From Hygrophila difformis (Eukaryota > Streptophyta > Magnoliopsida > Lamiales > Acanthaceae): DNA of 64,000 bases. The stretch spans positions 15,421,086 through 15,485,085 of the forward strand of contig JAOANR010000010.1 of assembly GCA_030278955.1 (NCBI GenBank), written 5' to 3'. The translations under genes and the position numbers were made by a program. Shown in pieces: positions 45,629-58,729 of the stretch. Below the pieces are notes generated by a model. The model ran no database searches and was not told where the DNA came from. It saw nothing but the letters and a program-made list of their open reading frames with translations. Numbering within the stretch: the first letter of the stretch is position 1; every line of letters starts with the position of its first letter.

Positions 45629-47845
45629 GATCAGATAGAGTGGGAGAATTTACTCAACTGAGTGAATTTTGCGAGAGGGATGGTTTATGAGGTAACTCCA
45701 CCCTACTCTCCTGAATCAAATGGGGTTGCTGAACGCAAAAATCGAACACTAAAAGAAATGATGAACTCAATGATTATGAGTGCTTCAGCTGACCCAGATT
45801 TATGGGGATAAGCTATCTTAACTACTTGTCATCTACAAAATAGAATAATATTTAAGAGGACTGGCAAGACACCTATTGAAATATGGAGAGGTTATCCACC
45901 TAACCTAAAATATTTAAAAGTGTGAGGGTGCTTAGCTAAAGTCATGCTTCCTGATCCAAAGAAAAGGAAGATAGGATCCAAAACATCCGACTGTGCATTT
46001 ATTGGTTATGCTTCCAACAGTGCAACATATCGATTTCTAGTATTAAAAAGTGACTCATTAGAGATTAATACTATACTAGAAACTAAAATTGTTGAATTCT
46101 TTGAGAACATATTTCCTTTATCAGGAAATAATGTTGATAAAAATATACCATTTGATCTATCAAACGTTGAAAACCAAACATCATATGAACCAATTACTGA
46201 GGCTTTAGAGGACCTTCAAAGGATGAATAAAAGACAAAGGAAAGAAAAATCCTTTGATGATGACTTTTATACTTACCTCGTTAATGAGGATCCTTTGACA
46301 TACTCTGAAGCAATATCATCTTCTGATGCTCCATTTTGGAGAAAGGCTATTAAAACTGAGATTGACTCTCTTTTAGAAAATCAAACCTGGGTTTTGGCTG
46401 ATTTACCAGCAGGAGCAAAACCAATTGGTTGCAAGTGGATTTTCAAAAGAAAGTTACATCCTGATGGTTCTATAGAGAAGTATAAAGCTAGACTTGTGGC
46501 AAAAGGTTTTACCCAAAAAGAGAATATCGATTATTTCAATACTTACGCTCCAGTGACTAGAATTGCTTCGATTCAAGTTTTGTTAGCTTTAGCTTCTATA
46601 TATAACCTAGTGATCCATCAAATGGATGTCAAAACAGCCTTTTTAAATGGTGAGCTAGATGAAGAAATTTATATGGTTCAACCTGAGGGGTGTGTGGCTA
46701 GAGGACAAGAAAATAAAGTGTGCAAGATATAAAAATCTTTGTATGGTTTGAAACAAGCCACTGTTTAGTGGCATGAGAAATTTGACCAAACTATACTTGC
46801 ACATGGATTTTCTTCAGTCAGTGTGGATAAATGTGTATATACGAAGCAAACCAATGGAGAATGCGTGATTATAAGTCTCTATGTGGATGACATAATAATT
46901 TTGGGAACTTCACTCGATATAGTGAATTCCACAAAACAATTCTTGTCTTCAAAATTCGCTATGATGGATTTGAAGGAAGTAAGTGTTATTCTGGGAATGA
47001 AAATCATTAGGAATAATACTGGAATCACAGTGACTCAACAACACTATGTGGAGAAAATTCTCAAAAGGTTCAATCACTTTGAGGTGAATTCAGTAAGTAC
47101 TCCCTATGATCCCAACTCACGTTTAGTGAAAAATAGAGGAGATCCTATATCTCAGTTAGAGTATGCTCGGGTTATAGGTAGTTTGTTGCATTTAACAAAT
47201 TTCACAAGACCCGACATAGCTTAAGCTGTGGGTAGACTGAGCAGGTATACTCATAATCCAAGCAATGAACATTGGGCTGCATTATCGAGACTAATGCGAT
47301 ACTTGAGAGGTATTATGAATTATGGTATCTGCTACAGTGGATTTCCTGCAGTGTTAGTGGGATTCAGTGATGCTAATTGGATCTCTGACTCAGATGAGGT
47401 GAATTCCACTAGTGGCTTTGTATTCACATTAGGTGGCGGTGCAGTTGCTTGGAAATCAACAAAACAAACAATAATTGCCAGATCCACGATGGAATCTGAG
47501 TTCATCACTTTGGAACTAGCTGGCAATGAGGCTGAGTGGTTGAAAAACTTCTTAGCAGACATCCCTTTGAGCACAGACCCTGTTTCATCTGTGTCGATGC
47601 ATTGTGATTGCCAATCGGCAATAGCTATAGCTAAAAACAAAACCTATAATAGGAATAACAGACATCTACGCCTTAGGCATGATGTTGTGAAGCAATTGCT
47701 AAAGGATGGAATTGTTTCCATCGATTATGTGAGGTTAAAAGTGAATTTGGCCGATCCTCTGACAAAACCTCTTACAAGAGGAAAAATATTTGAAACATCG
47801 AGGGAAATGGGACTAAAAGCCATCTTGAATAATCAACAGCGATAG
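45629..47845 (+). pseudogene. Ty1/copia pol, right part: integrase, RT and RNase H
   Basis: Integrase continues from the codon split at 535 (SNGVAERKNRTLKEMM carries the catalytic Glu). A frameshift near 45678 and stops at 45809 and 45923 follow. RT: GCKWIFKRKLHPDGS, MDVKTAFLNGELDEEIYM, SLYGLKQA, LYVDDIIIL (46879-46905). There are stops near 46730 and 46768. RNase [27 protein letters not shown], and a stop at 47222-47224. Several stops are Gln-to-stop changes. Clearly dead and older than A, B and C. Confidence 0.93.
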
Positions 47846-48376
47846 GAACCCAACTTATGTGATTGGAGATCCCATGAAGTAAGTTCATATGGGTAATAAC
47901 AAGTCGTTGTGATTATCTGGAGCACGGTCCACTTATATCTCATTCATATGATGTGTGTTGTGCTCATTACTGCATTAAATGAGGGTTGAATGAAATTCTT
48001 AATGATTTCATAGCCTTTAAAGGTGTAGTATAAATTGCAGTATACTATTGATGAAATCACCTATACAAGTGTGAAGTGGGGCCGCTTATATGAGAATCTG
48101 GCTAATTCTCTATAGCACTTATGAATCGAAAGGCATGCGCATGGCTTATGGGCACAAACTGGCGTTGAACAATGGCATACTAAGTCCAATGTGACTGTTG
48201 GGACCACTGTTTCGCAATAGGAATCTTTGGGTCATAGAAGCTTAAAGCTTCACCAATCGTTCCGTGGATCATGTCTTCTCAGTCAATGACTAGTTTATAG
48301 TGGTAACACACACTAGTTTGAGACATTGGACTATTTAGTGGTACATGGAGATAAGCTTCTACAATATATGGGGGAT
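47846..48376 (+). other. Ty1/copia 3' untranslated region
   Basis: Between the pol stop and the LTR. It ends in the purine-rich ATATGGGGGAT at 48366-48376, the likely polypurine tract. No gene. Confidence 0.75.
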
Positions 48377-48890
48377 TGTTAACCCTAATTTAGGTATTGT
48401 AAAAGCCCAGCTCTTACCTAGTCAAGGGCAACGAGAGAGAGGGTGAAATCTGTTGAGGAATTCTCGGATCTGAACAACGGGAAAGGGCTCCGGTCTTCCT
48501 CCTTTATCGGATCTGAAGAGTTTCAAGAAGAGGGCAACGAGCTTCCACTTTGCCTAAAAATTCATTCTTACTTCCATTCTGAAAGGCAGATTTCCAACTC
48601 TCTCTTCTCTCCTCTAATCACTCTGCTGCCATTGATTCCTGCTTCAGTAAATTCCATTTGCTAAATAACCCGTTGAAGCCTTTAGAATACTGACACCCTT
48701 GCCGGATAATTCTTTAGTCCAGTGCAACTATTGCACGCCTCGGGATCTTTATTTACTCTGTGTCTTTCTTCTTGTTTCTGCTTTCTCCCTAATCTCTTTC
48801 TTTTGCTGCTACGGTGTTGCTTGGAATTTTCCCTCACTAAAAAAAGTTGTGTTATCATTGATTTGTGTGGGGTTTCCAATTTTTCCAACA
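48377..48890 (+). repeat. Ty1/copia 3' LTR
   Basis: Starts TGTTAACCC after the polypurine tract and probably ends TTTCCAACA, a TGTT...AACA pair of ends. The partner LTR is outside the window, so the right edge is inferred. The open frame at 48443-48664 lies wholly in the LTR and is not considered a gene. Confidence 0.7.
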
Positions 48891-48991
48891 TTAACCACAA
48901 CTATTCCCTTACGATTAATCAGACAGTCAAATCATCGCCGACACACGCACACTAAGCAGCACATGGGGAAAATTACATCGACTTTCCGAGC

Positions 48992-49329
48992 AAAAATACC
49001 TGAACGCCTTCAGAAGCAGCAGAAACAGGCGGCACCACATAATCCGGGTCGAGTGTTAGCAACAAGTAAATCGCGATGCAGAAAAACGTAAAGGTCATCG
49101 CTAACAACAGAAAGATGAACCACGACGTCCGCCAAAACGGAAGGAAGAAGTGCGAATCAGAAAAATTACCAATGGATTCCCTGTAGACAATCCGAGTAGG
49201 TGTGGAGGCCGAGGAGGACCCCGGCGCGGGTTTCCAACGAGTGAGGTTGCCGTGTTGGTGGTGGGGGGCTGGAGCCACGGTGCCGGAGCTCCAAATAAAA
49301 GTCTTATTGTTTAGCGATTCGGGCTCCTA
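48992..49329 (-). CDS. Probable host gene exon with one membrane span
   Basis: On the - strand an open stretch is bounded by an acceptor-like TTTTCCCTGTTAG and a donor-like GTTCAG/GTATTT. It encodes about 110 residues: a Pro/Ser-rich head (TRWKPAPGSSSASTPT), RESIGNFSDSHFF, one strong hydrophobic helix (WFIFLLLAMTFTFFCIAIYLLL) and a short tail. The GC content and codon use are unlike the TEs around it. No in-frame ATG starts it, so it is likely an internal exon; alternatively the true start is an internal Met. The following exon would lie beyond the copia nest. Family not recognised. Confidence 0.45.
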
Positions 49330-49448
49330 ACAGGGAAAATTTTGATCATTGCGTCTGCAAGTCAAATTACATTTCGAAAATTTATAGTAGTAGTTGTTTT
49401 TGGGGGCCAAGATTAATTTTGGAGGAGTTTTTCTGCAAACCACTCAGC

Positions 49449-50063
49449 TCTAGCATCTCCAATAGTCAATAATATACTCAAACTCATTTTATAATAAATG
49501 TCACAGTAATTTCATCTCCAACAATTTATACTAAACTCAAAAAAAAAAAATATTCTTTATATATTCTTTCACATACAAACTTATTTATCTTTTCAATCAT
49601 ACCCATAATTTCTTATAAATTATACATTAACCCACACAAATTCAATACTAATTAATTATGCCAATATAATTTAGTTATCTTTATGTTTAAGATTTATTTT
49701 ATAAAATAAAATTCTTAAAAACAAAAAAAAAACTTAAAATCTTTAATCTAATTAGATATAAATTAAATTTAATAAAAAAATATTGTATAAATTATAAAAT
49801 TATTAACCATAATACAAAATTTTTAAAAAAAAATGTTTTCTATTTTTAAATTAATATGTTATTCAATTTGCAACAATTGGGATGATGAAATTATAATTAA
49901 TTTAATTGTAAAAAGTGATATAGGTTTATGAATAGTAAATACTCAAATTTGAGCATTTACTATTCATAAAACTCAAAAAACTTAAAATAGGTTTGAGTTT
50001 AGGGTATTGTTGGAGAGAAGATGTCACCCCATTTTAAGTTTTAGTGTACCATTGGAGATGGCC
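49449..50063. mobile_element. PIF/Harbinger-like MITE
   Basis: The right end ATTGGAGATGGCC and left end GCATCTCCAAT are imperfect inverted repeats, with TTA at the right flank. The interior is very AT-rich with more inverted GAGTTT/AAACTC words. The GGCCATCTCCAAT type of end is common in plant Tourist-like MITEs. Confidence 0.6.
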
Positions 50064-50078
50064 TTAGTCATAGTTAAC

Positions 50079-50612
50079 TGTTAAGATTCTGATCATGTTC
50101 TTAGAATCTTAGGAGTTTAATATCATATCAATCCCGATCCTCGTAGAATTTTTAAATTGATAAGATCAGTATAAGATCGCGATCCTAATCGTAAAATATT
50201 ATGATCTTATGGTCATATTTCATTAAACGCTTTTACGATATTGCGATCATACCATCTTAAATGCATAAAATTTTTGTAGGATTTTATGATATGGGATCAA
50301 AGTAACTTCTTTTCTTTAATTTTAAATTTAAGAACTTGTACTCCTTATGTATGATGTGTAAAAAAAATATAATATGCATTTATGTGAAAATATTTTATGT
50401 TTAATTGTGATGTTTTTGTACTGTTTTGTATTAATTAACTTGTAAGATTCATAAACATACGAATTAATGTTTTTACTTGTTAGTATGCATAATTGAGTTT
50501 ATCTATTATTACAATTTCATAAGATCTTATTATCCCAATTCGATCCTATGATTCCGATCATACAAAGAGAAAAACGATCTCATACAGTATCTCGATCTTA
50601 ACAACCTTTGTA
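50079..50612. mobile_element. MITE-like sequence rich in GATC words
   Basis: The ends share GTTAAGAT in inverted orientation (near 50081 and 50598). The interior repeats AAGATC/GATCTTA and CGATCCT words. No target duplication could be fixed, so the boundaries are approximate. Confidence 0.4.
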
Positions 50613-50740
50613 TTAGTAGTAGTTTTTTTTTTATTTCTTTTAGTTTATTGGTGAATAGTCTTGAAACCTCTATCATGCACACAAATTAGGTTTAAACATA
50701 TATGCACACAAATTAGCCGTCGGGTGAATAAAATCAAGTA

Positions 50741-50928
50741 CTCCTTCATTTGTCCCATCTAACATTTTCTCCTATTTTTGTATGTCTCATCATATATGTA
50801 TTTTTTCTATAAATAGAAATAATTTTCCTCTGCAACAACTATGTGGACTCATCAAATACTCACAAATTAATTCTACCTTAATTCTCGTGTCCAAGAGTAA
50901 CAAGAGATTATAAATGGGACGGAGGGAG
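50741..50928. mobile_element. Stowaway MITE
   Basis: The right end GGGACGGAGGGAG is the classic Stowaway terminus and the left end CTCCTTCATTTGTCCC is its decayed partner. TA duplications lie at 50739-50740 and 50929-50930. 188 bp. Confidence 0.88.
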
Positions 50929-50938
50929 TACTTGACTA

Positions 50939-51298
50939 TGTAACATCCCACATCGGTTGGAGAAGAAAATGAAGCATGCCTTATAAGGGTGTGGACACCT
51001 CTCCATTGTAGACGCATTTTAAAATCGTTAAGGGGGTTAGCCCAAAGAGGACAATATTTAAAAGTGGGTGTGACTGGAATGTTACAGATGATATCAGAGC
51101 CAGTACCCAGGCTGGTGTGCCAGCGGGGACGCTGGGTCTCTAGGGGGTGGATTGTAACATCCCACATCAGTTAGAGGGGGAAAGGAAGCATGCTTTATAA
51201 GGGTGTTGACACTTCTTCCTTGTAGACGCGTTTTAAATCCGTGAGGGGGTGGCCCAAAGCGGACATTATTTACAAGTGGGTCTGACTTGGACATTATA
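50939..51298 (+). mobile_element. TRIM element (miniature LTR retrotransposon)
   Basis: Two direct repeats of about 148 bp (50939-51086 and 51153-51298) start TGTAACATCCCACATC. The left one ends GTTACA and is followed by a primer site with one mismatch (TGATATCAGAGC, near 51090). A purine-rich CTAGGGGGTGGAT precedes the second repeat. Flanks GACTA and AACTA match in four of five bases. No coding capacity. It lies ten bases from the Stowaway MITE. Confidence 0.9.
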
Positions 51299-51572
51299 AA
51301 CTAATTAGTGATTGGGTGGGGAATCAAACCCCAATAGGTATGGAAAAATGTAATATAGTTTTTCTTTTCCAAAAATCCAAAATAGTCTTTTTCTATTTTA
51401 TATGCTCCCATTGGTCCTCTGTTTACAAATAATAAGTATTTTCTTACTAATAACGTATTTTTAGCTAATTAATTCTTTAATTATGTCAACATGGAATACT
51501 TAAAATTTGACGTCACATATGGCATGTCAAATCAGTCTGTTAATGGGCTTGACCCCAATTGACCAGACTCGA
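51299..51572. other. Intergenic segment
   Basis: AT-rich, no gene or clear repeat seen. Confidence 0.5.
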
Positions 51573-52010
51573 CACTACAAGAAAAAAATCATTTAGTAAT
51601 CGAACAAAATCGGCTGCTAACACGGACCGAAATCCTCTATCTCTACTTAATGACCGACTTAGCAATCGAAATCTTTGTCGCAAATTACCGACCGAAATGT
51701 CATATTCATATTTATATTTCTTTTTAAATTTAATTACTAAATTTATTAGATATATATTTAATTTTTAATTTAATTAATTTTTAATCCATTTTGATATTAT
51801 ATATTCATTTTAAATTGAAATAGTTATTTTAAGTAATTTTATTTTACATATTTTCTTTTATTTTTAAATTTATTATTGAATTTTATATTATTCTATTAAA
51901 GTTTTCTAATTTGATTATTTCTTTTAGTTAATGTTATTTCAATTTTATTTTATTATTTCACTAATATTTCTTATCTGACATGTTATGTGTAGTCAAATTT
52001 CAAAAACAGA
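51573..52010 (+). mobile_element. CACTA (En/Spm) transposon terminus, truncated
   Basis: CACTACAAGAAAA at 51573-51585 is the canonical terminal inverted repeat of plant CACTA elements, followed by subterminal GACCGA/ATCGAA-type words (51625-51690). The opposite end is not in the window. The right limit is unknown; the LINE probably begins inside it. Confidence 0.7.
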
Positions 52011-52048
52011 TTTCAGAAAGCGTGTTATAATTTTTCTCTCTCTCTAGG

Positions 52049-53670
52049 ATGAAACCTCCCGAGAGCTTTCCCCCACTTGCCTCTTCCAACCCCTCCGTGA
52101 CTGGTTCTCCGGCGGGAACCTCCCCCCTGCCCCCCAAATCACACTTTACCTTTTCGCATGGCGCCCAGATATCCTTCAGGGACAAGGTAATGGAAGGAAA
52201 AAGTGCTACCCCTGGCTCGCTTATGGAGGATCCAGCCAATGAGGAACTGATTTCCCTTGACTTCATCAATGGAGATCGAATGAAGCCACGTGTTACGGTG
52301 GATCCTAGGATCAAAGCTCGCCTCTGCAAACCATTTGAAGACGGACTTATTATTTCTGTCCTAGGGAAGAAAGTAGGGTACTTGGCTCTTAAGAACAGAC
52401 TAGCCCAAATCTGGAAGCTTCAGTCTGGCTTCGACATGATCGACATGGACGCGGGCTTCTTCCTGGTTAAATTTGAAAGGATTGCGGACAGGACTAAAGT
52501 GCTCAGCGACGGCCCATGGATGGTCTTCGAAAGCTACTTGACAGTCTGTCCATGGCGGCCTAACTTCATAGCGAATGAGGAAACGCCAAAGAAAACTATA
52601 GTATGGGCTCGGTTCCCGGGTCTGAGTCTGGAATTCTTCGATGAACTAATTCTCACTAGAATGGCAGCAGGTCTTGGGAAGCCTATCCGGGTGGATGCTA
52701 CGTCGAAAGGGGTCAATAGAGGAAGATACGCAAGGGTTTGTGTGGAGATTGATTTAAGCTTACCTGTCGTCTCTAGAGTTTTGGTTGGGGAAACATGGCG
52801 AAAGGTCGCCTACGAGGGACTTCACTTGCTATGCTCGAGATGCCAAAGGTATGGACATGGTAGCCACATTTGCACTAACAACACCATTGAAGTGGCCAAG
52901 GAGCCACCAGAGACGGCCGGAGAGGTGCACAGGATCATGTTAAAGGAAAAGGGAGCAACTTGTTTGTCTGCAGAAAAGGGGGAAGTTGACCTTTCCCCTT
53001 TGGTGACATATGACAGAAAGGAAAACTCTGCTATGGACACAAACTTAAAAGAGGATAGGCAATTGGAGGATGAGGACAAAAGGGAGTCTCCCAAGAGTAC
53101 TGATAGGGAAACTCTCCCTAAGGTAACAAATGACAAGAGCCCCTCGAGGGATGTACCACAACTAGGAGCTGCAAGTTGGCCTAGGGATTCAGCAGATGGG
53201 GAAAGTGAGCCTATTCCAGAGCAGCCAGACGCGGGAGAGTGGATTAAAGTGATTAAAAAAAATCCACTAAGCCTAGCAAGCCCACTAAACCCCTATCCAT
53301 GTTGAGAAACAAAAATCTTAAAGGGCAGGCCATTGACTTCAAAATGGGGATTAATATGAGGGACCAAGACAAATTTGTGGTAGTTGCCAAGGGTAAACAA
53401 CCCATGAAGGATAGAAAGGGCCCAAATTGGGGCAAGGCCCAACAAGGGAAAATCCTTGCTATTTCCGATGGCAACCCTGTGGTAGCTAAGCGAGCTCGTC
53501 CCTCTCCAGACAACGCCAATGAGCAGCAAGGGATCCATGAGGAAAATCCGGTGTACAGTAATGATGAGGAAACGAGCGCCAAGATCAGGCCAGAGAAAGG
53601 GGTTGATCAATCCATGGCAGAAGCTACGGAGAGAGGGGAACCGAGTATGCAGACAGTCTTCAGCTGTTGA
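52049..53670 (+). pseudogene. LINE ORF1 (nucleic-acid-binding protein)
   Basis: The first 418 codons hold the DUF4283 domain typical of plant LINE ORF1 (VLSDGPWMVFESYLTVCPW, KKTIVWARFPGLSLEF) and a zinc knuckle (CSRCQRYGHGSHIC) near residue 265. Near 53300 the frame shifts, and a lysine-rich C-terminal part continues in another frame to 53670. Confidence 0.88.
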
Positions 53671-53709
53671 TAGGTTCCTGCTGCCTCTCCTTGCCGTTTT
53701 CCCTTCAAT

Positions 53710-53988
53710 TTGTTGTTTATGGATTTTAAATATTTCAAACTAATAGCTTGGAATTTTGGTGGAGTTAAGGAGAATAATTCTAGGAGTTTGCGGGATATTA
53801 TTCATCGTATTGCTTCGGAGGTTTTGATACTTATTGAGCCGCAGTGGACGTTTGGTAATTCTGGTTTCCTATTTGAAGATAGATTTGCTATACATAGGGC
53901 ATTTCTGGAGGATTTTTTTTACCACTTGGGCTTTTCCTCTGGATCTTGTTCGGAAGGAATTGATTGTGAATGCGCTAGGGCTCCCTAG
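53710..53988 (+). pseudogene. LINE ORF2 remnant: start of endonuclease
   Basis: KLIAWNFGGVKENNSRSLRD and VLILIEPQ are the opening strands of the apurinic-type endonuclease domain. After about 80 codons it jumps to 3' untranslated sequence. The deletion inside ORF2 removes RT. Confidence 0.85.
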
Positions 53989-54109
53989 TCGTTAGGTTTC
54001 TATTTTTCGCTCTCCTATATATATATATATATGGTTTTGACCTCCCTGTTTTGGTCCTAATTTTTACTTTCTTCTCTGGCTTCGGCTCATCCAAAAAAAA
54101 AAAAAATTC

Positions 54110-55907
54110 AAACATTTCATGTGGACATATTTATTTAATTAATTGGCTAAAGATACATGAGTAATAAGAAATTTTCTATTTTAGATTTATTTGTAAGAGT
54201 GGAGTTATGTGCACACACCAAAATACCAAAAAAACCCATTCTTGAATACACCCAACTCTAAAATATAAAAAATATGGGTATGTTATGAGCACTCAATAAA
54301 AATATTTCCACTTTATCCTTAAATGAATCAAAAACATATTCTGTTGAGTGCACAACCAATGGGTTAAAACACTCACACTAAAAGCAACTCACTTACCATC
54401 AACTCACAAAAGAATAATTGGAGAAAGAAGAAAACAGGCACCCAAAAAAGAATTGGAGAAAGAAGAAAACAGGCACGCAAACCCCGCACGCAGCTTCAAA
54501 GTACAATCCACCACTGACTTGAAGATGTCCGAAGTAGTTTCCTGGCGATGCGGCGGCGGCATAGCATGCGGTGGAGGCAATGGTGCAGTCTTCCAAGAGG
54601 TAAGCACTCACTTTTACATTATAAGCTAGGGCTTATTTTGGGTTTGGAATTTTTTATGTTAGATTTAAGCACAAACTGATAGGAAAAATGGCTACTGCTG
54701 GTCATAAATTAATGTCCAAATCGGCCACCATTGGCCGAATTCCTTATAGTGAATCGGCCACCGCTGATTGTTTGTTTGTTGTACATTGTTCAAAAATGGA
54801 TTTTGACTTTTTCGGCCACCGTTCGTTGTTTCTAGTCACTTCTGGCCATTTGCCGAATTCCTTACGCACGTCCACTAGTGGCCGAACGCGTTCAGATCGG
54901 CAACAAACCATGAAAATTTGACATTGAATGCTAAACTACTTAAATGAACTGAAAATCTAATAATTTTCACCACAAATTGCTTGGGAATCATCTCCAGCCA
55001 TCTTCTTTTCCATTTTGGATGCTAGATAGAACCTATCTCCAAGTTATCTTTCTCAACCTAGTATTCTAATGGAGTTAGGATTTTAGTTTAAAGAAGGTGG
55101 AGAAGAAATGGTGGGTTCCTTCAACATTGATGTTTTGTGCATTGTATAGTGTGTGCCTCCAATCAAGTCAAAGGGTGTTATCAACAAACTAACTCATTAA
55201 AGGCATTTTTTATTTTTCTCAACAATAGTGGGTGCCTAGAATATATTCGTATGCACATGTCCACACCTTATTTGTAAATGTAGAGTATCAATTGAGCAAA
55301 AAAATAGAAATAAAGACTACTTGTATAAGAAAAAGGATTACAAAAGTATAATACATTTTTCCTTGGAAACATGTTGGTAAATAGTGATAAGCATAAAAAT
55401 CTATTTGTGTAGCACAAGTATCGTATATTATCACGTCCACTGAAACATTTGAAGAAATTCAAGTGTGGGCTTCGTGGAGCAACAAGACAGGATTGGTTTT
55501 AAGGATATATTGATTTGAATTTCGCTAGTTGTTTGAGAGCAGGATATTTTAATACTATCATTCGTCTTGGTTTGCATCTCATGCTTTTAAATTTGTTTGC
55601 TCAGATGTGTGTGAAAGTGTAGGCAAATCTGCTCCACCAATCTGTTTGAGGAGGGAGCATATTACATTTTAGCAGATTATGATAGATCTGCTAATAAAAT
55701 ACTATGTTCTTCACCAAACATTCTAAATTATCATATTTATTAGTCAAATCATCATCCATATCTTCCCCTATGACTTTTGTTTTTGCCCATATCATGTTTG
55801 CTATCCAATCCTTAAAATGTGGAACAACCAGGCCTGTAAAGCTTGTATTTTATTTTATAATTTGTTTATTTCTTTTTTGTTTATTTATTTGTAAATTATG
55901 TGTTGCG
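54110..55907. other. Intergenic segment with weak coding-like and GGCCACC-repeat patches
   Basis: 54524-54599 on the + strand encodes a Gly-rich piece (SWRCGGGIACGGG) ending at a donor-like AAGAG/GTAAGC, possibly a first exon. 54715-54900 repeats TCGGCCACC and GGCCGAATTCCTTA words several times. 54410-54480 is a duplicated AATTGGAGAAAGAAGAAAAC. The rest is AT-rich with no gene I can support. Confidence 0.35.
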
Positions 55908-58699
55908 AGGTAATAACACTAAATACAGTAAAATAATCCCAGGAACCACAAAGACATATCCGGGCTATAAGTCCTGAATTATTTACTAACATGGCAAAAG
56001 CTTAATAATACCAACATAAATAAACCCAGATTGTGCACAACAATTTCAAATAAAACAAATGTAATATCTATTAGTTCGCTCAACCCGTATTCCATCCTCA
56101 TGATATGCGCCATCCGTAGGAGGATCTATAAAACAGACAACAACAAGGTGTCAGTACAACGTACTGGCAAGGAAATAGCAGTAATAAGTGGATTAGACAG
56201 TACGAGAATTAAACGATATAATTATACATACAAATATATTAATAACATAAATTAAATACAGTATTTAAACATCACACCGTCTCATACCGGTGCTTCAACC
56301 ATAAGATGCATTGCAATCATTATGCATGATGAGTGATGAGATGAATGATATGACCTAAATGACTATCTACCCTAAATGCAGCATAGAAGAATGTCTAACG
56401 CGTTTCCTAATAACCATGGTCGACAATCATCATTGGCGAGAGGACACCACATTGGTGAGGGAGCCGGATAATCGTCACTGATCAGAGCGGCGTCCAGCGG
56501 GTACAGGCACAAGGTACACACCCAATTGCCAAACATGCCGTAGTATCACAAGTATCACCAAGGTATACCACCTCACACACAAAGGCACAATACCAATAAG
56601 AACATAACATCTCAAATTTACCAATTTATCATTACCTAAGAACAATAACCATTTTCACCCTTGTTACCTTAATCAAAATTCTAGGCAAAGCCTTAACTGT
56701 AACATAATTCTCACATAACACTTTCTAAAAGCACACACATAACATAAATAATCAGCACAGGCAACACGTATACATCACGTTCCTATTTATTACTATTAAC
56801 AAGTATAAGAAGATACAAGCCATCATTCCTATACTCAAGTAACATGATAGTCAGAGAAACACCTAACCGTCTAAGTTCTCCTATCATAAATTCAAACATT
56901 CGATCTACAACTTATACATCCAATATAAACATTACTAGCTCTAACATAGCCAGTAATAGATCCCTAGGGAGCCAGTCTAGTCATAGACGTCCCTAAATCT
57001 AAAGTATAACCTAATTAGGTTCACATCCTAATCGTCTAGGTTAACATGCTATAACTTAGTTCAATTATATATTTAAATATAATTAGACATCTCGGCCTAA
57101 CTCCCTAACCTACAGATCCCTAATATACAGATTACTAACTACTCCTTGCCTGGGATTTTCACTCTTCGAAGCTTCCTTTTTAACATCTTCAATCTCCCCA
57201 AGCTTTGACATGAACCCACGAATGTTCCCTGTGCAAGAATACAATTGTAAGAATATAAATAATTTATCAATACCAACATACTTGTCTCCTCCTCCTTCCA
57301 ACACCAACAACTCCTATCCCCTTCTACACTCCCATTACACCAACTACTTAACAATTCTCATTCTATGATTATTACATAGAATTAGATAACTCTAAAATAA
57401 TTCTACAAAACCAATTAATAAAGATTAATCCCACAAACCCACACCAAGTTAACATTTTCCCATTCTAAGTTTACCAACCTAGAATTAGGAAATTCTTGAA
57501 ATAGTCCAACAAAGCCAATACATAGATACACCTCTATAATCAACAATGTCAAAGGACTTAAAAGAGTTTATAGAAACCCCGACAATTTAAACAATTAAAT
57601 CTCATTTACCAACTTTACATAACAATCATATATTCAAATATATACTCCAATATCATGTAATCTACAGTTACAAGGAAAAGCATCAATATTCAACCAACCT
57701 CAACTTCATGACTTACTACCTAAATTCCTTTTAGAAAATTTAGTTCAAGAATACACAACACAAAATATTACCAAATTGTGCATTCCAAACAAAACAAATC
57801 ATATTAACTACATTCAAATTAGAGCAAAGCTTGACTTACCCATAAAACCAAACCATAGAAACTTCCCAATCGCAAATCTATCCATCTAGTTCACTACGAT
57901 TCAATGATCTAAATTATACCATCAAAAATTCATAACTTTAAACCACAATTATACTTTCCCAAGTTCAATTGAGTACACCTTAAATCATATAAATCCATTT
58001 AACCCTCAACTAGCACACCAAGTACTCATAGACCCAAAATCTAACAATTAAATCATTTCTAACACTCAAATCTACAATTGGGGGAAAGAATTTCAACCAA
58101 AATGTAGAACACCAAAAATGAGAAAACACCAAAAACTCCACCCTAGCCGCTGCCACCACAACTCAAAAGCCACAACACCACCACAGGCGTCACCTCCACC
58201 GCCGCCCGCGTCGCCGACGGGGACGGCATCGCCGCCGTAAACGGCAGCGCGCTGAAGCGCGCTGCGTCACCACCTCAGCGGCAGCAGCCGCTGTCGCTGC
58301 TCCGCCTCCACCACGCCGCTGTCCCTCTCCGTCCTCTCTTCACCTCGCCGCCGACGCGGCGGCGCCACCACCCTCGCAGCCCCAACTCAACTTCAGCAAG
58401 AAATGGGAGGGAGAAACGGGAATAAGAAAAATTGGGAAAAAGAAATTGGGGGAAAGATAGAAGGGAAAGAATTAAACCACAATTCTTACCTGCATGATGA
58501 ATCATCCTCCTCATCAAGCTCCATTGACCCGTTTCTTCTCTTCTCCTTGTGTCCGGTAAATTAGGGCCCGAGCCCTATTCTAAATTCTTTCATATAAAAA
58601 AAGCCCCCTCAAACCAATACTTACACTTTAAGCCCTGTCAAGAGTTTTGACTCTATTCTCACGCCCCACCTCATTCCCCTAATCTAATTTAACTCTAAC
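55908..58699 (-). repeat. Candidate solo LTR or LTR-like remnant
   Basis: On the - strand, features of a plant gypsy LTR are seen: possible TGTTAGAGTT start at 58699, a TATA-like TTTATATGAAAG near 58595, a GC-rich leader (58180-58360) followed by a donor-like GCAGGTAAG near 58490, a GCCAGTACGTTGTACTGACACC stretch near 56140, and a CAACACA end at 55908. No matching target duplication or partner LTR was found, so the limits are tentative. Confidence 0.35.
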
Positions 58700-58729
58700 A
58701 TAACAAATTAATTACAAATCAAATAGAGA

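Larger units (their letters stand above)
52011..54109 (+). mobile_element. L1-type LINE with most of ORF2 deleted
   Basis: A 5' leader, ORF1, the first 80 or so codons of ORF2, then directly the 3' untranslated region and a poly-A tail (54096-54108). RT, RNase H and most of the endonuclease are missing. A TA microsatellite lies at about 54017-54033. Confidence 0.88.

Noticed and set aside
50939..51298. Cassandra-type TRIM with a 5S RNA promoter
   Set aside because: The start TGTAACATCCCACATCG is similar, but I see no 5S-like internal promoter, so it is called only as a TRIM.
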